From CAYWVO01 sp964461835 (lineage in GTDB: Bacteria; Zixibacteria; MSB-5A5; WJJR01; JAJRUJ01), in the NCBI GenBank assembly GCA_964461835.1, contig CAYWVO010000002.1:133078-197077 (forward strand): a DNA stretch of 64,000 nucleotides, in the 5' to 3' direction. Shown here one piece after another: positions 24,549-32,803 of this stretch (position 1 is the first letter of the stretch; each line of letters begins with the position of its first letter). A program made the position numbers and the translations under genes. Under the pieces are notes generated by a model. That model saw nothing but the letters and a program-made list of their open reading frames with translations, was not told the DNA's origin and did no database searches.

Positions 24549-27266
24549 TTACTTCATCAGCACCATCTTCTTCGTGTCGGTGAAGTCACCGGCATTCAGT
24601 TTGTAGAAGTAGATACCCGAAGCAACATCGGCATCCCAGTGCAGGGAAACCATTCCAGCACTGTTATGGCCAGTGAACTCGTCAACGATCTGTCCGGTCA
24701 CGTTGTAGATCTTGAGGCTCCAGTCAGTTTCAGCCTGGAGGGCGAAGCTGATCTGGGTACCGGCGTTGAACGGGTTCGGGTAGTTCTGCAACAGCTCGTA
24801 AGCTGTCGGCACGCCACCCTTGGCCGTCACGACGGACATCTGGCTGCCGGAAGCATCCGCGAACTGGATTTCAACCAGTTCAACGTTTGCATCCTGGCTC
24901 ACCGGGACACTGAACAGTTCGTTGGCGCCGGCGTCGATTACGTTGTTGTCCATCGAGTACACGAGGACACGCAATTCTTCGCCGTTGTCATGCGATTTCA
25001 GGGTCATGTTGTCGACGTTCGAGACCGGTTCGCCGAGTTCGCCGGTGTGGCGGAAGACAAATGCCGCACCACCGACTTCGACCGGCGAGAACGCCTTGAC
25101 AGTCATGTCGTTACCCATGATGTAGCTGACATTCACGCTGTTGGCAAACGGGGTAACCTTGTACCCAGCATCATACGGTTGCTTATCGCCGGCGATAATG
25201 CCGATCAAGTACACAAGGTCGGCAACCGTCTGTGGAGTGCCGTCATCGTTGATATCAGACGCCTGCACTCTGGCATAGTACTCATCATCCGGGTAATCCC
25301 AGGATGTCGGACCATAGATGAAGTAGTTTGCATACAAGACCGCGTCGGCGATTTCGTTGGCGATACCATTCAGGTTGATATCACCACGATCATCATCCCA
25401 CGGACGGATGCAAATTTCACCATCATCATAGTTAATCCAGGGAACTGGATCCCATTGACCCTTGAATCCGTCAAGGCAGTCCGGATCGGGGAGCAGGGTC
25501 GTGTCCTCGGCGACAAAGAGGATCACACCAGTCTTGTCAGAGATGGTGTTGTCGCCGCAATCAAACCAGGCCCAACCGATGTTGAAGCACTGATTGACGT
25601 AGTTCAGGTCTTCGGGAGTCTGGAAGGTCAGTTTGACGATGTCGCCTGAGGGATTGAATGCCGACGCCGGAGGTGTGCTACCGTCCGGATTGTCAGCGAT
25701 ACCGATCAGACGAAGTACGCCGGTCGGGCAGCCACCACCGCAATTGTCCATGAAGGACTTACGATAGGTGAAGTATTCCCAATCCAGCAGATCGCCAACG
25801 GCTTCCGCTTCCAGAAACGCCATTGTCGGATCGTAGGTAATCAGGAAGTTGAAGCCACCGATCATCTCAGTCTGATTCACACTGAGGAAGATTTCGGCGA
25901 TACTGCCCGGATTGACCTCTGTTTCACTCAAAGACAGGTGGTACTTGTCACTCACGTTGATCGAGAAGGTGCAAGATTCCTGGAAGCAGCCATCATCGAC
26001 CACAATGGTGATTTCCCAGAGACCTGCCTGGGTCCAAACCGGAGTCCACTCAAAGGTGTACGAACCAACAATGGTCATGCCTTCAACCACCGGATCAGCC
26101 GGGACACCGTCATGGAGAACGGTACCGAAATCCACGGTAATCGGATCGGACGGATCGCTTGCCGTGAAGGGCTCGCTGATTAGACCCATGTACGAATACC
26201 ACGGATCGATGTCGGCCGGGCAGGTGATCGTCGGCAGGTCGTTGGTCACTTCAATGGTGAAGGACCCCGCGTCGGTTTCACAGCCATCGGTTACTTCGAG
26301 ATCGACGGTGAAAACCTGTCCCACGTCGCCACAATCCGGGTCATACGTGACTTCACCGGTACCACCGTCAATACTCAGAGCGCCAACCGGAGTCGGCGAC
26401 ACATTCGCGATTGAGAAGTCGAGATTGCTCGGAGTCGGGCAACCATCATCGGTGGCCGTGGCCGCGTAGACCTGCGGACCCTGGTTCCAGTGTTCGACCA
26501 CGTTAGCCGGGACCGTCAGGATCGGGGCTTCCTGGTCGTAAGTAACCGCGAAGGAACAGGTCACGCTGTTTCCGCACGGGTTGGTTACCTCAACCTCAAC
26601 CGTGGACGTAAAGTCGCACTCATCCCCAGCGGGCGTGTAGTTGTAGATACCCGTTGCCGGATCAGTGGAACCTACACCGGAGATCTGGTCGTAAGTCAGG
26701 TCGAGGCCAATAGGGTCACTCGCGTTGATCTGCTTATCAACAATCGCGTCCCCGCACGCCAGATTTTCATCGGGGTTGCTACCACACGTTGGTGTACCGT
26801 TGTACAGGGTACCGGTTAGACCGGTGAAGGCGGCTGCGACATTACAGCCGGCACCCGCAAATCGCATCGGTCCCGCCGGAGGGAAGGAGCCGGTAGCGAT
26901 ATCGAAGGTTTCACCACAAAGATCGGACGTGGTGATATCAATCGTGGCCAGGGTATGAGGTCCGGGGCCAAGATCTGGGCCGGTGTAACCAAGCAGCACT
27001 TCATCAGTACCCATCGTGAAATCGGTTGCAACACCGAGCGTTACCGCGATTGAGCCAGACAGATATCCCGCACCACTGACCTCAACGGGCAGGGTGAAGG
27101 CGGTGATCCCCGTCCCGTCATCCAGTATAACGTCATACGAATATACCGTGCTCGGGTGGAGATCAGTCGTCGGGCCGTCAACAGTAACGTTCTGGGCCAG
27201 AGCGAGATTGAATGAAAAGAGCACAACCAGAGAAAGCAAGAGTGAATAGCTTAACTTATGTTTCAT
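24549..27266 (-). CDS. Secreted cohesin-like/dockerin protein with C-terminal sorting domain (paralogue A)
   Basis: 905 aa. The signal peptide ends LALAQ and is preceded by AGGAG. Residues 26-160 are a cohesin-like sandwich; 165-430 hold Ig/HYR-like repeats with paired Cys; 435-600 are a clear cohesin-like domain (VNPGSIAEIFLSV; GGFNFLITYDPTMAFLEA). A dockerin-like domain covers 625-705 (GDINLNGIANEIADAV; DINDDGTPQTVADLVYLIG) and the last 85 residues are a PNPFN sorting tail (LLQNYPNPFNAGTQ; SGIYFYKLNAGDF; KKMVLMK). The protein is probably exported and surface-bound. Its region upstream of 25306 (the C-terminal 250 residues) differs from the other copies, while the rest is repeated exactly at 39003-40963. 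The same C-terminal module recurs in the proteins ending at 51922 and 56776. Confidence 0.82.
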   Translation of the reverse strand: MKHKLSYSLLLSLVVLFSFNLALAQNVTVDGPTTDLHPSTVYSYDVILDDGTGITAFTLPVEVSGAGYLSGSIAVTLGVATDFTMGTDEVLLGYTGPDLGPGPHTLATIDITTSDLCGETFDIATGSFPPAGPMRFAGAGCNVAAAFTGLTGTLYNGTPTCGSNPDENLACGDAIVDKQINASDPIGLDLTYDQISGVGSTDPATGIYNYTPAGDECDFTSTVEVEVTNPCGNSVTCSFAVTYDQEAPILTVPANVVEHWNQGPQVYAATATDDGCPTPSNLDFSIANVSPTPVGALSIDGGTGEVTYDPDCGDVGQVFTVDLEVTDGCETDAGSFTIEVTNDLPTITCPADIDPWYSYMGLISEPFTASDPSDPITVDFGTVLHDGVPADPVVEGMTIVGSYTFEWTPVWTQAGLWEITIVVDDGCFQESCTFSINVSDKYHLSLSETEVNPGSIAEIFLSVNQTEMIGGFNFLITYDPTMAFLEAEAVGDLLDWEYFTYRKSFMDNCGGGCPTGVLRLIGIADNPDGSTPPASAFNPSGDIVKLTFQTPEDLNYVNQCFNIGWAWFDCGDNTISDKTGVILFVAEDTTLLPDPDCLDGFKGQWDPVPWINYDDGEICIRPWDDDRGDINLNGIANEIADAVLYANYFIYGPTSWDYPDDEYYARVQASDINDDGTPQTVADLVYLIGIIAGDKQPYDAGYKVTPFANSVNVSYIMGNDMTVKAFSPVEVGGAAFVFRHTGELGEPVSNVDNMTLKSHDNGEELRVLVYSMDNNVIDAGANELFSVPVSQDANVELVEIQFADASGSQMSVVTAKGGVPTAYELLQNYPNPFNAGTQISFALQAETDWSLKIYNVTGQIVDEFTGHNSAGMVSLHWDADVASGIYFYKLNAGDFTDTKKMVLMK

Positions 27267-27314
27267 TCTTTCTTGCTCCTTTGCGCTTTGCTATTCTAAA
27301 CGCTCTTTTTAGTT

Positions 27315-27407
27315 GCTTACCGGATCAAACTCCGGAAAGCTTCGGTGATTTCCTTGGAACTAACGATTGCGCGTGAACTCGCTAGGTGCGAATCGTCAAA
27401 GGAAATC
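27315..27407 (-). promoter_or_regulatory. Structured 5' leader element of paralogue A (copy 1)
   Basis: Inside the 485-nt gap between paralogue A and the PLP enzyme gene. GATTTCCTT (27347-27355) pairs with AAGGAAATC (27399-27407), and a nested ACGATT (27363-27368) pairs with AATCGT (27391-27396). Next to it GCTTACCGGA / TCCGGAAAGC (27315-27340) forms a hairpin with a 6-nt loop. The elements lie 48 nt upstream of the start codon, a riboswitch-like position; no known class is recognised. Confidence 0.4.
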
Positions 27408-27581
27408 GACCTAGACTAGGGGGGGTTAAGTAAACGAAAAACAAATCTATGGGGAAAGAAACTCACATACAATGAGCTTTACCGCCGGATGTAAACCAAC
27501 TCCTCCGAATTCAGCTTAAATCCGTTAGCAAAGATCAATACTGTGACACACAAACCAAGGAACTTCTCACACGGTGACAGT

Positions 27582-27609
27582 AACTTAGCGCAAAATATGG
27601 GAATGTCAA
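27582..27609 (-). promoter_or_regulatory. Promoter of paralogue A (copy 1)
   Basis: Minus strand -35 TTGACA (27609-27604) inside ACTTGACATTCC, 16-nt spacer, -10 TAAGTT (27587-27582). It predicts a leader of about 310 nt. The same ACTTGACATTCC occurs before the HYR-repeat gene at 56670. Confidence 0.5.
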
Positions 27610-27752
27610 GTTTTTTCTGGGTTTTATGAAAAGATTTTTGCGGTAGACATTAACACAAAAATATGCCACTTCCCTTGCCAAGCCGGTAGGACACATAGGC
27701 ACCCCCCAACGGTCATTATGGCAGGCAAGCGAGAGGTTGTGAGCGGACCAAC

Positions 27753-28766
27753 TTATAAGAATCCCTGCTGATTCATCCATGAATCACTGAGAAATTTGCT
27801 TAAATAGCGCATGCCGGAGTCAGCGAAGATTGTCACGAACCTGCTTGGTGCTGTGCAGGATTTTGCCAGTTCCTCGATGGCGGCGATAACCGAGCCGGAT
27901 GATCCGCCGACCAGCATTCCCTCCGCGCGCACGACCCGTCGCGCGGCCGCAAACGCCGCCTTGTCATCCACGCGAATGACCTCATCCACCACATCGTAGT
28001 CCATCGCCTCGGTCAAGACATCGGTACCAATCCCCTCGACTTTGTAAGCACAGGGTTCGACAATTTTACCAGTTTTGAGGTAGTCGTAAAAGAGCGAGCC
28101 GGCCGGATCGACCGCAATATTCTTGATTTCGGGCTTTTTCTCCTCGAGGTAGCGGGCAATGCCGGAAAAGGTGCCGCCCGTGCCAATCCCACAGACAAAA
28201 TAATCGAATTCGCCTCCGGTCTGCTGCCAGATTTCCGGGCCGGTGGTGTAATAATGGCAATCGATGTTTTTCTTGTTATGGTATTGGTTGATCAGAAAGG
28301 CTTTTTTCTCCTCGGCCAGCCGTCGGGCAGTGGAGTAATAGGAGTCCGGGTGGTCGTGCGGGACATCGTGCGGGCAGACAACTACTTCCGCTCCAAGGGA
28401 TTTGATCAAGTCAATTTTCTCATCAGAGGTCTTATCCGGCACGGTAAACAGCGATCGATACCCTTTGACCGCGGCAATCATGGCTACACTTACCGCAGTA
28501 TTGCCGGATGAATTGTCGATAATCAGGTCGCCGGGGGCGAGAACGCCGTCCTGTTCGGCATCCTCGATAATGTACAGGGCCATGCGGTCCTTCACCGATC
28601 CAGAAGGGTTTAGAAATTCCAGTTTCGTCCAAATCTCGTGCGGTGAATCCGTCAACGTATGTTGCAGCTTAACCAGCGGGGTATTACCGATCAGGGAAAG
28701 CAGAGAGTGAGTCCGGCCCGTCGGAGTTTGAGATGGTGCGGACGCCGCTATGTTGCTGTCTTTCAT
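27753..28766 (-). CDS. PLP-dependent cysteine synthase / cystathionine beta-synthase family enzyme (copy 1)
   Basis: 337 aa. The PLP lysine is Lys59 in NPSGSVKDRM; the substrate loop is SSGNTAVSVAMI and the phosphate-binding loop GIGTGGTFSGIARYLEEKKP. VDPAGSLFYDY and DKTSDEKIDLIKSLGAEVV resemble cystathionine beta-synthase more than O-acetylserine sulfhydrylase, but the regulatory CBS domains are absent. It therefore makes either cysteine or cystathionine. The ATG has GGAG upstream; its leader region holds the likely 6S RNA. It is exactly duplicated at 41450-42463. Confidence 0.85.
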   Translation of the reverse strand: MKDSNIAASAPSQTPTGRTHSLLSLIGNTPLVKLQHTLTDSPHEIWTKLEFLNPSGSVKDRMALYIIEDAEQDGVLAPGDLIIDNSSGNTAVSVAMIAAVKGYRSLFTVPDKTSDEKIDLIKSLGAEVVVCPHDVPHDHPDSYYSTARRLAEEKKAFLINQYHNKKNIDCHYYTTGPEIWQQTGGEFDYFVCGIGTGGTFSGIARYLEEKKPEIKNIAVDPAGSLFYDYLKTGKIVEPCAYKVEGIGTDVLTEAMDYDVVDEVIRVDDKAAFAAARRVVRAEGMLVGGSSGSVIAAIEELAKSCTAPSRFVTIFADSGMRYLSKFLSDSWMNQQGFL

Positions 28767-28845
28767 GAAATTCTCCGTGGCGAATGGTGCCGGGTGAACC
28801 GAGGTGTTCTACGTATTCTAACCCGTTGGTAATCGATGCGTTCCT

Positions 28846-29037
28846 TTCAAATAATCCCCAGACGGCTCTTGCCATGCGAGATTCGGGGAATCGCCTTCCG
28901 GCAATTCCCCGAATCAGCTGTCGGGGGAGTCGAGTTCCGAGCCGCGCTGCCAGACCCTCCATGGCACCGTAAGCCCGTAATCGAACATGGTGGCAGCCCC
29001 CCACAAAATAGCCCGAATATGCACGGGGCAATTCGAA
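28846..29037 (-). ncRNA. ssrS: Likely 6S RNA (copy 1)
   Basis: The 344-nt gap between the PLP enzyme and the transporter has no gene but a compact fold of about 192 nt on the minus strand. The ends pair: TTCGAAT then CCCCG at the 5' end with TGGGG then ATTTGAA at the 3' end. GGGGGG-CTGCCA-CCATG pairs with CATGG, TGGCAG and CTCCCCC. Near the 3' end a 15-bp hairpin (28881-28914) has a GGAA tetraloop and a G-U pair that would be C-A on plus. Size, closing stem, the segment CCCCGTGCATATTC and the 3' hairpin resemble 6S RNA, which binds RNA polymerase. A promoter starts exactly at the closing stem. The identification was made by eye. Confidence 0.5.
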
Positions 29038-29043
29038 CCCGAT

Positions 29044-29073
29044 AAGCTACCGCCCTGATTGTTTGGATGTCAA
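29044..29073 (-). promoter_or_regulatory. Promoter of the 6S-like RNA (copy 1)
   Basis: Minus strand -35 TTGACA (29073-29068), 18-nt spacer, -10 TAGCTT (29049-29044). The predicted start near 29037 coincides with the 5' strand of the RNA closing stem. Confidence 0.5.
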
Positions 29074-29110
29074 CACAAAAAGCTGTCGACGCGGAAATCT
29101 ATATAGTTTA

Positions 29111-29806
29111 TTAATTGCCAACAGGTTGAGGCTCATTTTCCATATCCGGTGGCCGAAAATAGCGGGCAAGGTAGACGAACGGCGTATCGATAACCGCAAC
29201 GACTACTTTCACTAGCCAGGTAAAGAGGATCATTTCACCGAGATCCGGGTAGACCCCGACGAAGGCGATCAAAGTAAAGATAATTGAGTCAATAAGTTGG
29301 GAAATTACCGTACTACCCGTATTGCGAAACCATAGATATCGTTCCTTGGTCAGCCGTCTAAGCAGCAGAAACAGGGAAATATCCAAATGCTGGCTGATCA
29401 GGTAGGCAACCATTGAACCCAAGACAATCCGCGGGGTGAGGGAGAAGATAGTTTCGAAAGCAGGTTGGGCGAAATCAAAATCGGCAGGCTGGAAGACCAA
29501 GATCATTTGACTGCCGACCAAAAAGAAAATTGAGGCAAAGAAGCCGAGATGTACCGCCCGCCGGGCCGTGCGCGAACCATAGTGCTCGGCGAACAGATCG
29601 GTCGAGAGAAAGATCGCGGCATAGACCGCGTTACCACCGGTGGCGCTGAGGCCGAACAGCGTCATGCCCTTGACCACGAAAATGTTGGCCAAAATTGCAT
29701 TGGTGGCCACCATCCCGAATAGCCAGATTTTGCCCAGCCGAAATGCGGTTAGTACGAAACCAAGGCAGACAACCGCCCAGAGCAGAAACCAAAGGCTATT
29801 AAACAT
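29111..29806 (-). CDS. Queuosine-precursor transporter, YhhQ/VUT family (copy 1)
   Basis: 231 aa with six hydrophobic helices. Family features are the helix pair VATNAILANIFVVKGMTLFG, the segment FLSTDLFAEHYGSRTARRAV, SMVAYLISQHLDISLFLLLR and SQLIDSIIFTLIAFVGV. YhhQ proteins import preQ0/preQ1 or queuine for tRNA modification. No preQ1 riboswitch is seen upstream, and no other queuosine genes lie in the window. It is divergent from purD with 184 nt between. Exact copy at 42808-43503. Confidence 0.88.
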   Translation of the reverse strand: MFNSLWFLLWAVVCLGFVLTAFRLGKIWLFGMVATNAILANIFVVKGMTLFGLSATGGNAVYAAIFLSTDLFAEHYGSRTARRAVHLGFFASIFFLVGSQMILVFQPADFDFAQPAFETIFSLTPRIVLGSMVAYLISQHLDISLFLLLRRLTKERYLWFRNTGSTVISQLIDSIIFTLIAFVGVYPDLGEMILFTWLVKVVVAVIDTPFVYLARYFRPPDMENEPQPVGN

Positions 29807-29990
29807 GGCTCGATCCTACGTGAAGAAACCGTTTGAGGCAAGCAGAAACCGCATCGGAACACCGACCTGCCGTAAATCCCACGTGATGGCCTTTTTCAAC
29901 TCGACGACGGGGCTGCGAATCCGCAAAATGTCTTTTCCTCTTTGATCTCGCTCATTATAATTCAGCCTTAATTCGGGGAGGAATGCGCGC

Positions 29991-31313
29991 ATGAACATAC
30001 TGGTGATCGGCGGTGGTGGACGGGAGCACACGCTGTGCTGGGCCTTGAAGAAGAGCCGTCACACGGATACGCTGTTCTGCATTCCCGGAAATGCGGGTAT
30101 TGCTGAGATTGCTACCTGTGCCAGTGTTCGCGTCGCCGACAAACAGGCGATTGTCCAATTTGCCCAGGAACAGAATGTGAAGTTGGTGGTCATCGGCCCG
30201 GAAGCTCCCTTGGTGGAAGGTTTGGGAGACCTGCTCCGCAAAGCGGGTATCCGGGTATTTGGACCGAGTACCTCCGCGGCTCGGATTGAGGGCTCCAAGG
30301 GCTTCGCCAAGGATTTCATGCGCACACATAACATTCCCACTGCGTCCTACCGTGTGTTTAATGAGGCGAATAAAGCCATCGAGTTTGCCCAATCCTCCGA
30401 AGCACCGTTGGTGGTAAAGGCGGACGGTTTAGCGGCCGGTAAAGGTGTGATCATCCCGCGCTCCATCGAAGACACGGCGGCAGCGATTCAAAAGATTATG
30501 GTCGAGCGCGCTTTCGGCGAAGCCGGCGCCAGGGTTATCCTGGAACAGTGCCTCACCGGCCAGGAGGTCAGCGTCATGGCCTTTGCCGATGGGCGCGATT
30601 ACGCCACCATGGTTGCCGCACGCGACCACAAACGGATCTTCGACCACGACCGCGGCCCGAATACCGGTGGTATGGGAGCATACGCCCCAACCCGGATCAT
30701 CGATGAAGAACTGATGATCCAAATCGAAGAAACCGTCATTGAACCCACGATTACCGGTCTGCACTCCGAAGGACATCCGTTTGTCGGGTGCCTGTATGCC
30801 GGGCTGATGATCGCCGATGATGGACCGAGGGTGTTGGAGTTCAATTGCCGGTTTGGCGACCCGGAAACCCAGGTCGTGTTGCCATTGCTCAAGACCGACC
30901 TCGTGGAAATCATGATGTCGTGCGTGGATGGTGAACTGGACTTGGAGAAGATCGAATGGTCCGATCAAATTGCCGTGTGTGTAATCCTGGCTTCACGGGG
31001 GTATCCGGGGAAATATGACAAGGGATATCCCATCGCCGGCTTGGAAGCGGCCAATGGAACCGATACGCTGATCTTCCATGCCGGCACCGCGAAAAACAAT
31101 GGGGAGGTGGTGACGGCCGGTGGACGGGTGCTGGGTATTACGGCCTTGGGCACCAGCTATGAAAATGCCGTGGCCCGGGCCTACAATGTCGTCGATAAGG
31201 TCCGCTTCAAGGGGATGCAGTACCGAAATGACATTGGTTTCAAGGCCGGAGTAGATCGCAAAATACGTCAACCGTCAAGCAGCAAACGGTATTCGCGGCG
31301 CCGCAAACGCTGA
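29991..31313 (+). CDS. purD: Phosphoribosylamine-glycine ligase (copy 1)
   Basis: 440 aa. ATP-grasp enzyme of purine synthesis, joining phosphoribosylamine and glycine. Motifs: GGGGREHTLCWAL at the start, GPEAPLVEGLGDLLRKAG, VVKADGLAAGKGV, DHKRIFDHDRGPNTGGMGAY and EFNCRFGDPETQ. All expected catalytic regions are present. The C-terminus has a basic tail ending SKRYSRRRKR beyond the usual enzyme end. GGGGAGGA precedes the ATG, and a TATAAT at 29956-29961 with a poor -35 is the likely promoter. purE follows after 29 nt. Exact copy at 43688-45010. Confidence 0.96.
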   Translation: MNILVIGGGGREHTLCWALKKSRHTDTLFCIPGNAGIAEIATCASVRVADKQAIVQFAQEQNVKLVVIGPEAPLVEGLGDLLRKAGIRVFGPSTSAARIEGSKGFAKDFMRTHNIPTASYRVFNEANKAIEFAQSSEAPLVVKADGLAAGKGVIIPRSIEDTAAAIQKIMVERAFGEAGARVILEQCLTGQEVSVMAFADGRDYATMVAARDHKRIFDHDRGPNTGGMGAYAPTRIIDEELMIQIEETVIEPTITGLHSEGHPFVGCLYAGLMIADDGPRVLEFNCRFGDPETQVVLPLLKTDLVEIMMSCVDGELDLEKIEWSDQIAVCVILASRGYPGKYDKGYPIAGLEAANGTDTLIFHAGTAKNNGEVVTAGGRVLGITALGTSYENAVARAYNVVDKVRFKGMQYRNDIGFKAGVDRKIRQPSSSKRYSRRRKR

Positions 31314-31342
31314 GCACAATTGAAACCCTGTGGAGACACCCT

Positions 31343-31792
31343 ATGGCAGATGTTCTGATACTCATGGGCTCGGAATCCGACCGAAACGTTATGACCCATG
31401 CGGCTGATACGTTGCGGGAATTAGGAATAACGTACGCCCTCGAAGTTTCCTCGGCGCATCGGCAGCCTAAGCGCACGCATTCTCTTGTCGCAGACGCCAC
31501 AGCCGACGGGACGAAAGTATTTATCTGTGGGGCCGGGATGGCCGCTCACCTCGCCGGCGTGACCGCGTCGATTACCGACCGGCCGGTTATCGGGGTGCCG
31601 CTGGCGGGCTCGGATTTGCAGGGGTTGGACTCCTTGCTCTCAACGGTTCAGATGCCGAAAGGGATTCCGGTGGCCACGGTGGCGATTGGGAAACACGGGG
31701 CGATCAACGCGGCGGTACTCGCCGCACAAATCCTGGCAACATCTGACAATTCGTTGCGCGAGAAGCTAATAGACAGGCGGACGGTATCGTAA
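31343..31792 (+). CDS. purE: PurE, 5-carboxyaminoimidazole ribonucleotide mutase (copy 1)
   Basis: 149 aa. Starts LILMGSESDRNVM, has the conserved SAHRQP and the loop GAGMAAHLAGVTASIT, and VAIGKHGAINAAVLAAQIL near the end. The AAHL loop is that of class I PurE, which needs PurK to make the carbamate substrate; PurK is not in this window. It is likely cotranscribed with purD. Exact copy at 45040-45489. Confidence 0.93.
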   Translation: MADVLILMGSESDRNVMTHAADTLRELGITYALEVSSAHRQPKRTHSLVADATADGTKVFICGAGMAAHLAGVTASITDRPVIGVPLAGSDLQGLDSLLSTVQMPKGIPVATVAIGKHGAINAAVLAAQILATSDNSLREKLIDRRTVS

Positions 31793-31889
31793 CGTTGACA
31801 AACGTGACGGACGGGACATATTAATAATTTCCGGCGTATAAGAAAAAGAACGTGGAACGACAGTATGGGCTAAGCGGGAGGAGTAAAGC

Positions 31890-32693
31890 GTGCGGTTTAT
31901 TACTAACATTCGACCCTCGATCACAGCCGTCTTACCGGCGGCGTTTGCCGTGTTTCTGATTACTTGTGGAGGGGCACTCGCCGCAGAAATACCGGATACT
32001 GCCAAAGTGCATTTTAATGCGGGTGTTGAGGCAATGAAAGCCGATAAGATTGACACGGCGCTGAAGGAGTTCGAGGCGGCGGTCTCATTGGCTCCGGACT
32101 ACCTTGATGCGCACATCAATGCGGGCGCACTCTATTTTGAAAAAGGCGATCTGGCGAAAGCCAGCGAGCACTTAAAGGCCAGTTTGGATCTGGATACGGC
32201 CAACGCCGGGGCCTGGTTTACCCTCGGTCAGGTTGAGGCCAAGCAGGAGAGATACAAGGTAGCTATCGAGGCGTTCAAGACTTCATTGAAATTTGCGCCC
32301 AAGGACGTCGACACTCGGATGATTCTGGCCGCGACATATAAAGATGCGGGACAAGACGCGAAAGCCATCGCCGAATACCAGGAAGTGGTCAAGCTGGATC
32401 CGGATAACTATATCGCGTTTTACAACATGGGCTATATCTATCAGCACCAGAAAAAATTCCAGCAAGCGATTAAATCGTATCGCGAAGCGACAAAGCTCAA
32501 TCCGAACCACCTGAAATCGCTGTACAACCTTGCAATCTGCCTGCAGACCATCGAAGACTATCCGGGGGCGCTGGACGCCTACAAGGCGTTCATCGAGAAG
32601 GCGAAGGGGAAAAAACGGTGGGCATCGAATGTCGCCCAAGCCAATGACATTGTCAAACAGATTCAGGATTACCTGGATCAGCTTGGTGGATAA
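31890..32693 (+). CDS. Exported TPR-repeat protein (copy 1)
   Basis: 267 aa from GTG 31890 with GGGAGGAG upstream. The N-terminal signal segment (FAVFLITCGGALAA) contains a Cys, but the residues before it fit a lipobox poorly, so cleavage by signal peptidase I after ALAA is more likely. Six TPR motifs cover residues 35-250 (HFNAGVEAMKADKIDTALKE; AFYNMGYIYQHQKKFQQAIK). It is probably a periplasmic scaffold; no specific partner is evident. A strong terminator follows. Exact copy at 45587-46390. Confidence 0.82.
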   Translation: MRFITNIRPSITAVLPAAFAVFLITCGGALAAEIPDTAKVHFNAGVEAMKADKIDTALKEFEAAVSLAPDYLDAHINAGALYFEKGDLAKASEHLKASLDLDTANAGAWFTLGQVEAKQERYKVAIEAFKTSLKFAPKDVDTRMILAATYKDAGQDAKAIAEYQEVVKLDPDNYIAFYNMGYIYQHQKKFQQAIKSYREATKLNPNHLKSLYNLAICLQTIEDYPGALDAYKAFIEKAKGKKRWASNVAQANDIVKQIQDYLDQLGG

Positions 32694-32717
32694 ACACCTC
32701 CCTATGGACCGACAGTT

Positions 32718-32751
32718 AGCCCGGCGAGGACAAACTCGCCGGGCTTTTTTT
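32718..32751 (+). terminator. Rho-independent terminator after the TPR gene (copy 1)
   Basis: Perfect 11-bp stem AGCCCGGCGAG / CTCGCCGGGCT, 6-nt loop, then seven T. It ends the purD-purE-TPR group. Confidence 0.95.
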
Positions 32752-32766
32752 GATGCATTGACTTCG

Positions 32767-32795
32767 TTGCATTGCCGGCGTGTCTGGACTATAAT
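32767..32795 (+). promoter_or_regulatory. Promoter of the cation efflux gene (copy 1)
   Basis: -35 TTGCAT (32767-32772), 17-nt spacer, consensus -10 TATAAT (32790-32795). The predicted start is 32801-32803 and the ATG is at 32804, so the transcript would be leaderless or nearly so; there is no Shine-Dalgarno sequence. Confidence 0.7.
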
Positions 32796-32803
32796 ACGCG
32801 CCA

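Noticed and set aside
27535..27780. 81-codon minus-strand frame between paralogue A and the PLP enzyme gene
   Set aside because: It overlaps the end of the PLP enzyme gene and the predicted promoter, has no ribosome site or family resemblance, and is present only because the region lacks stops.
28767..29110. tRNA because of a GGTTCGAAT T-loop-like sequence
   Set aside because: No acceptor, D-arm or anticodon arm can be drawn around it; the 6S-like fold accounts for the same bases.
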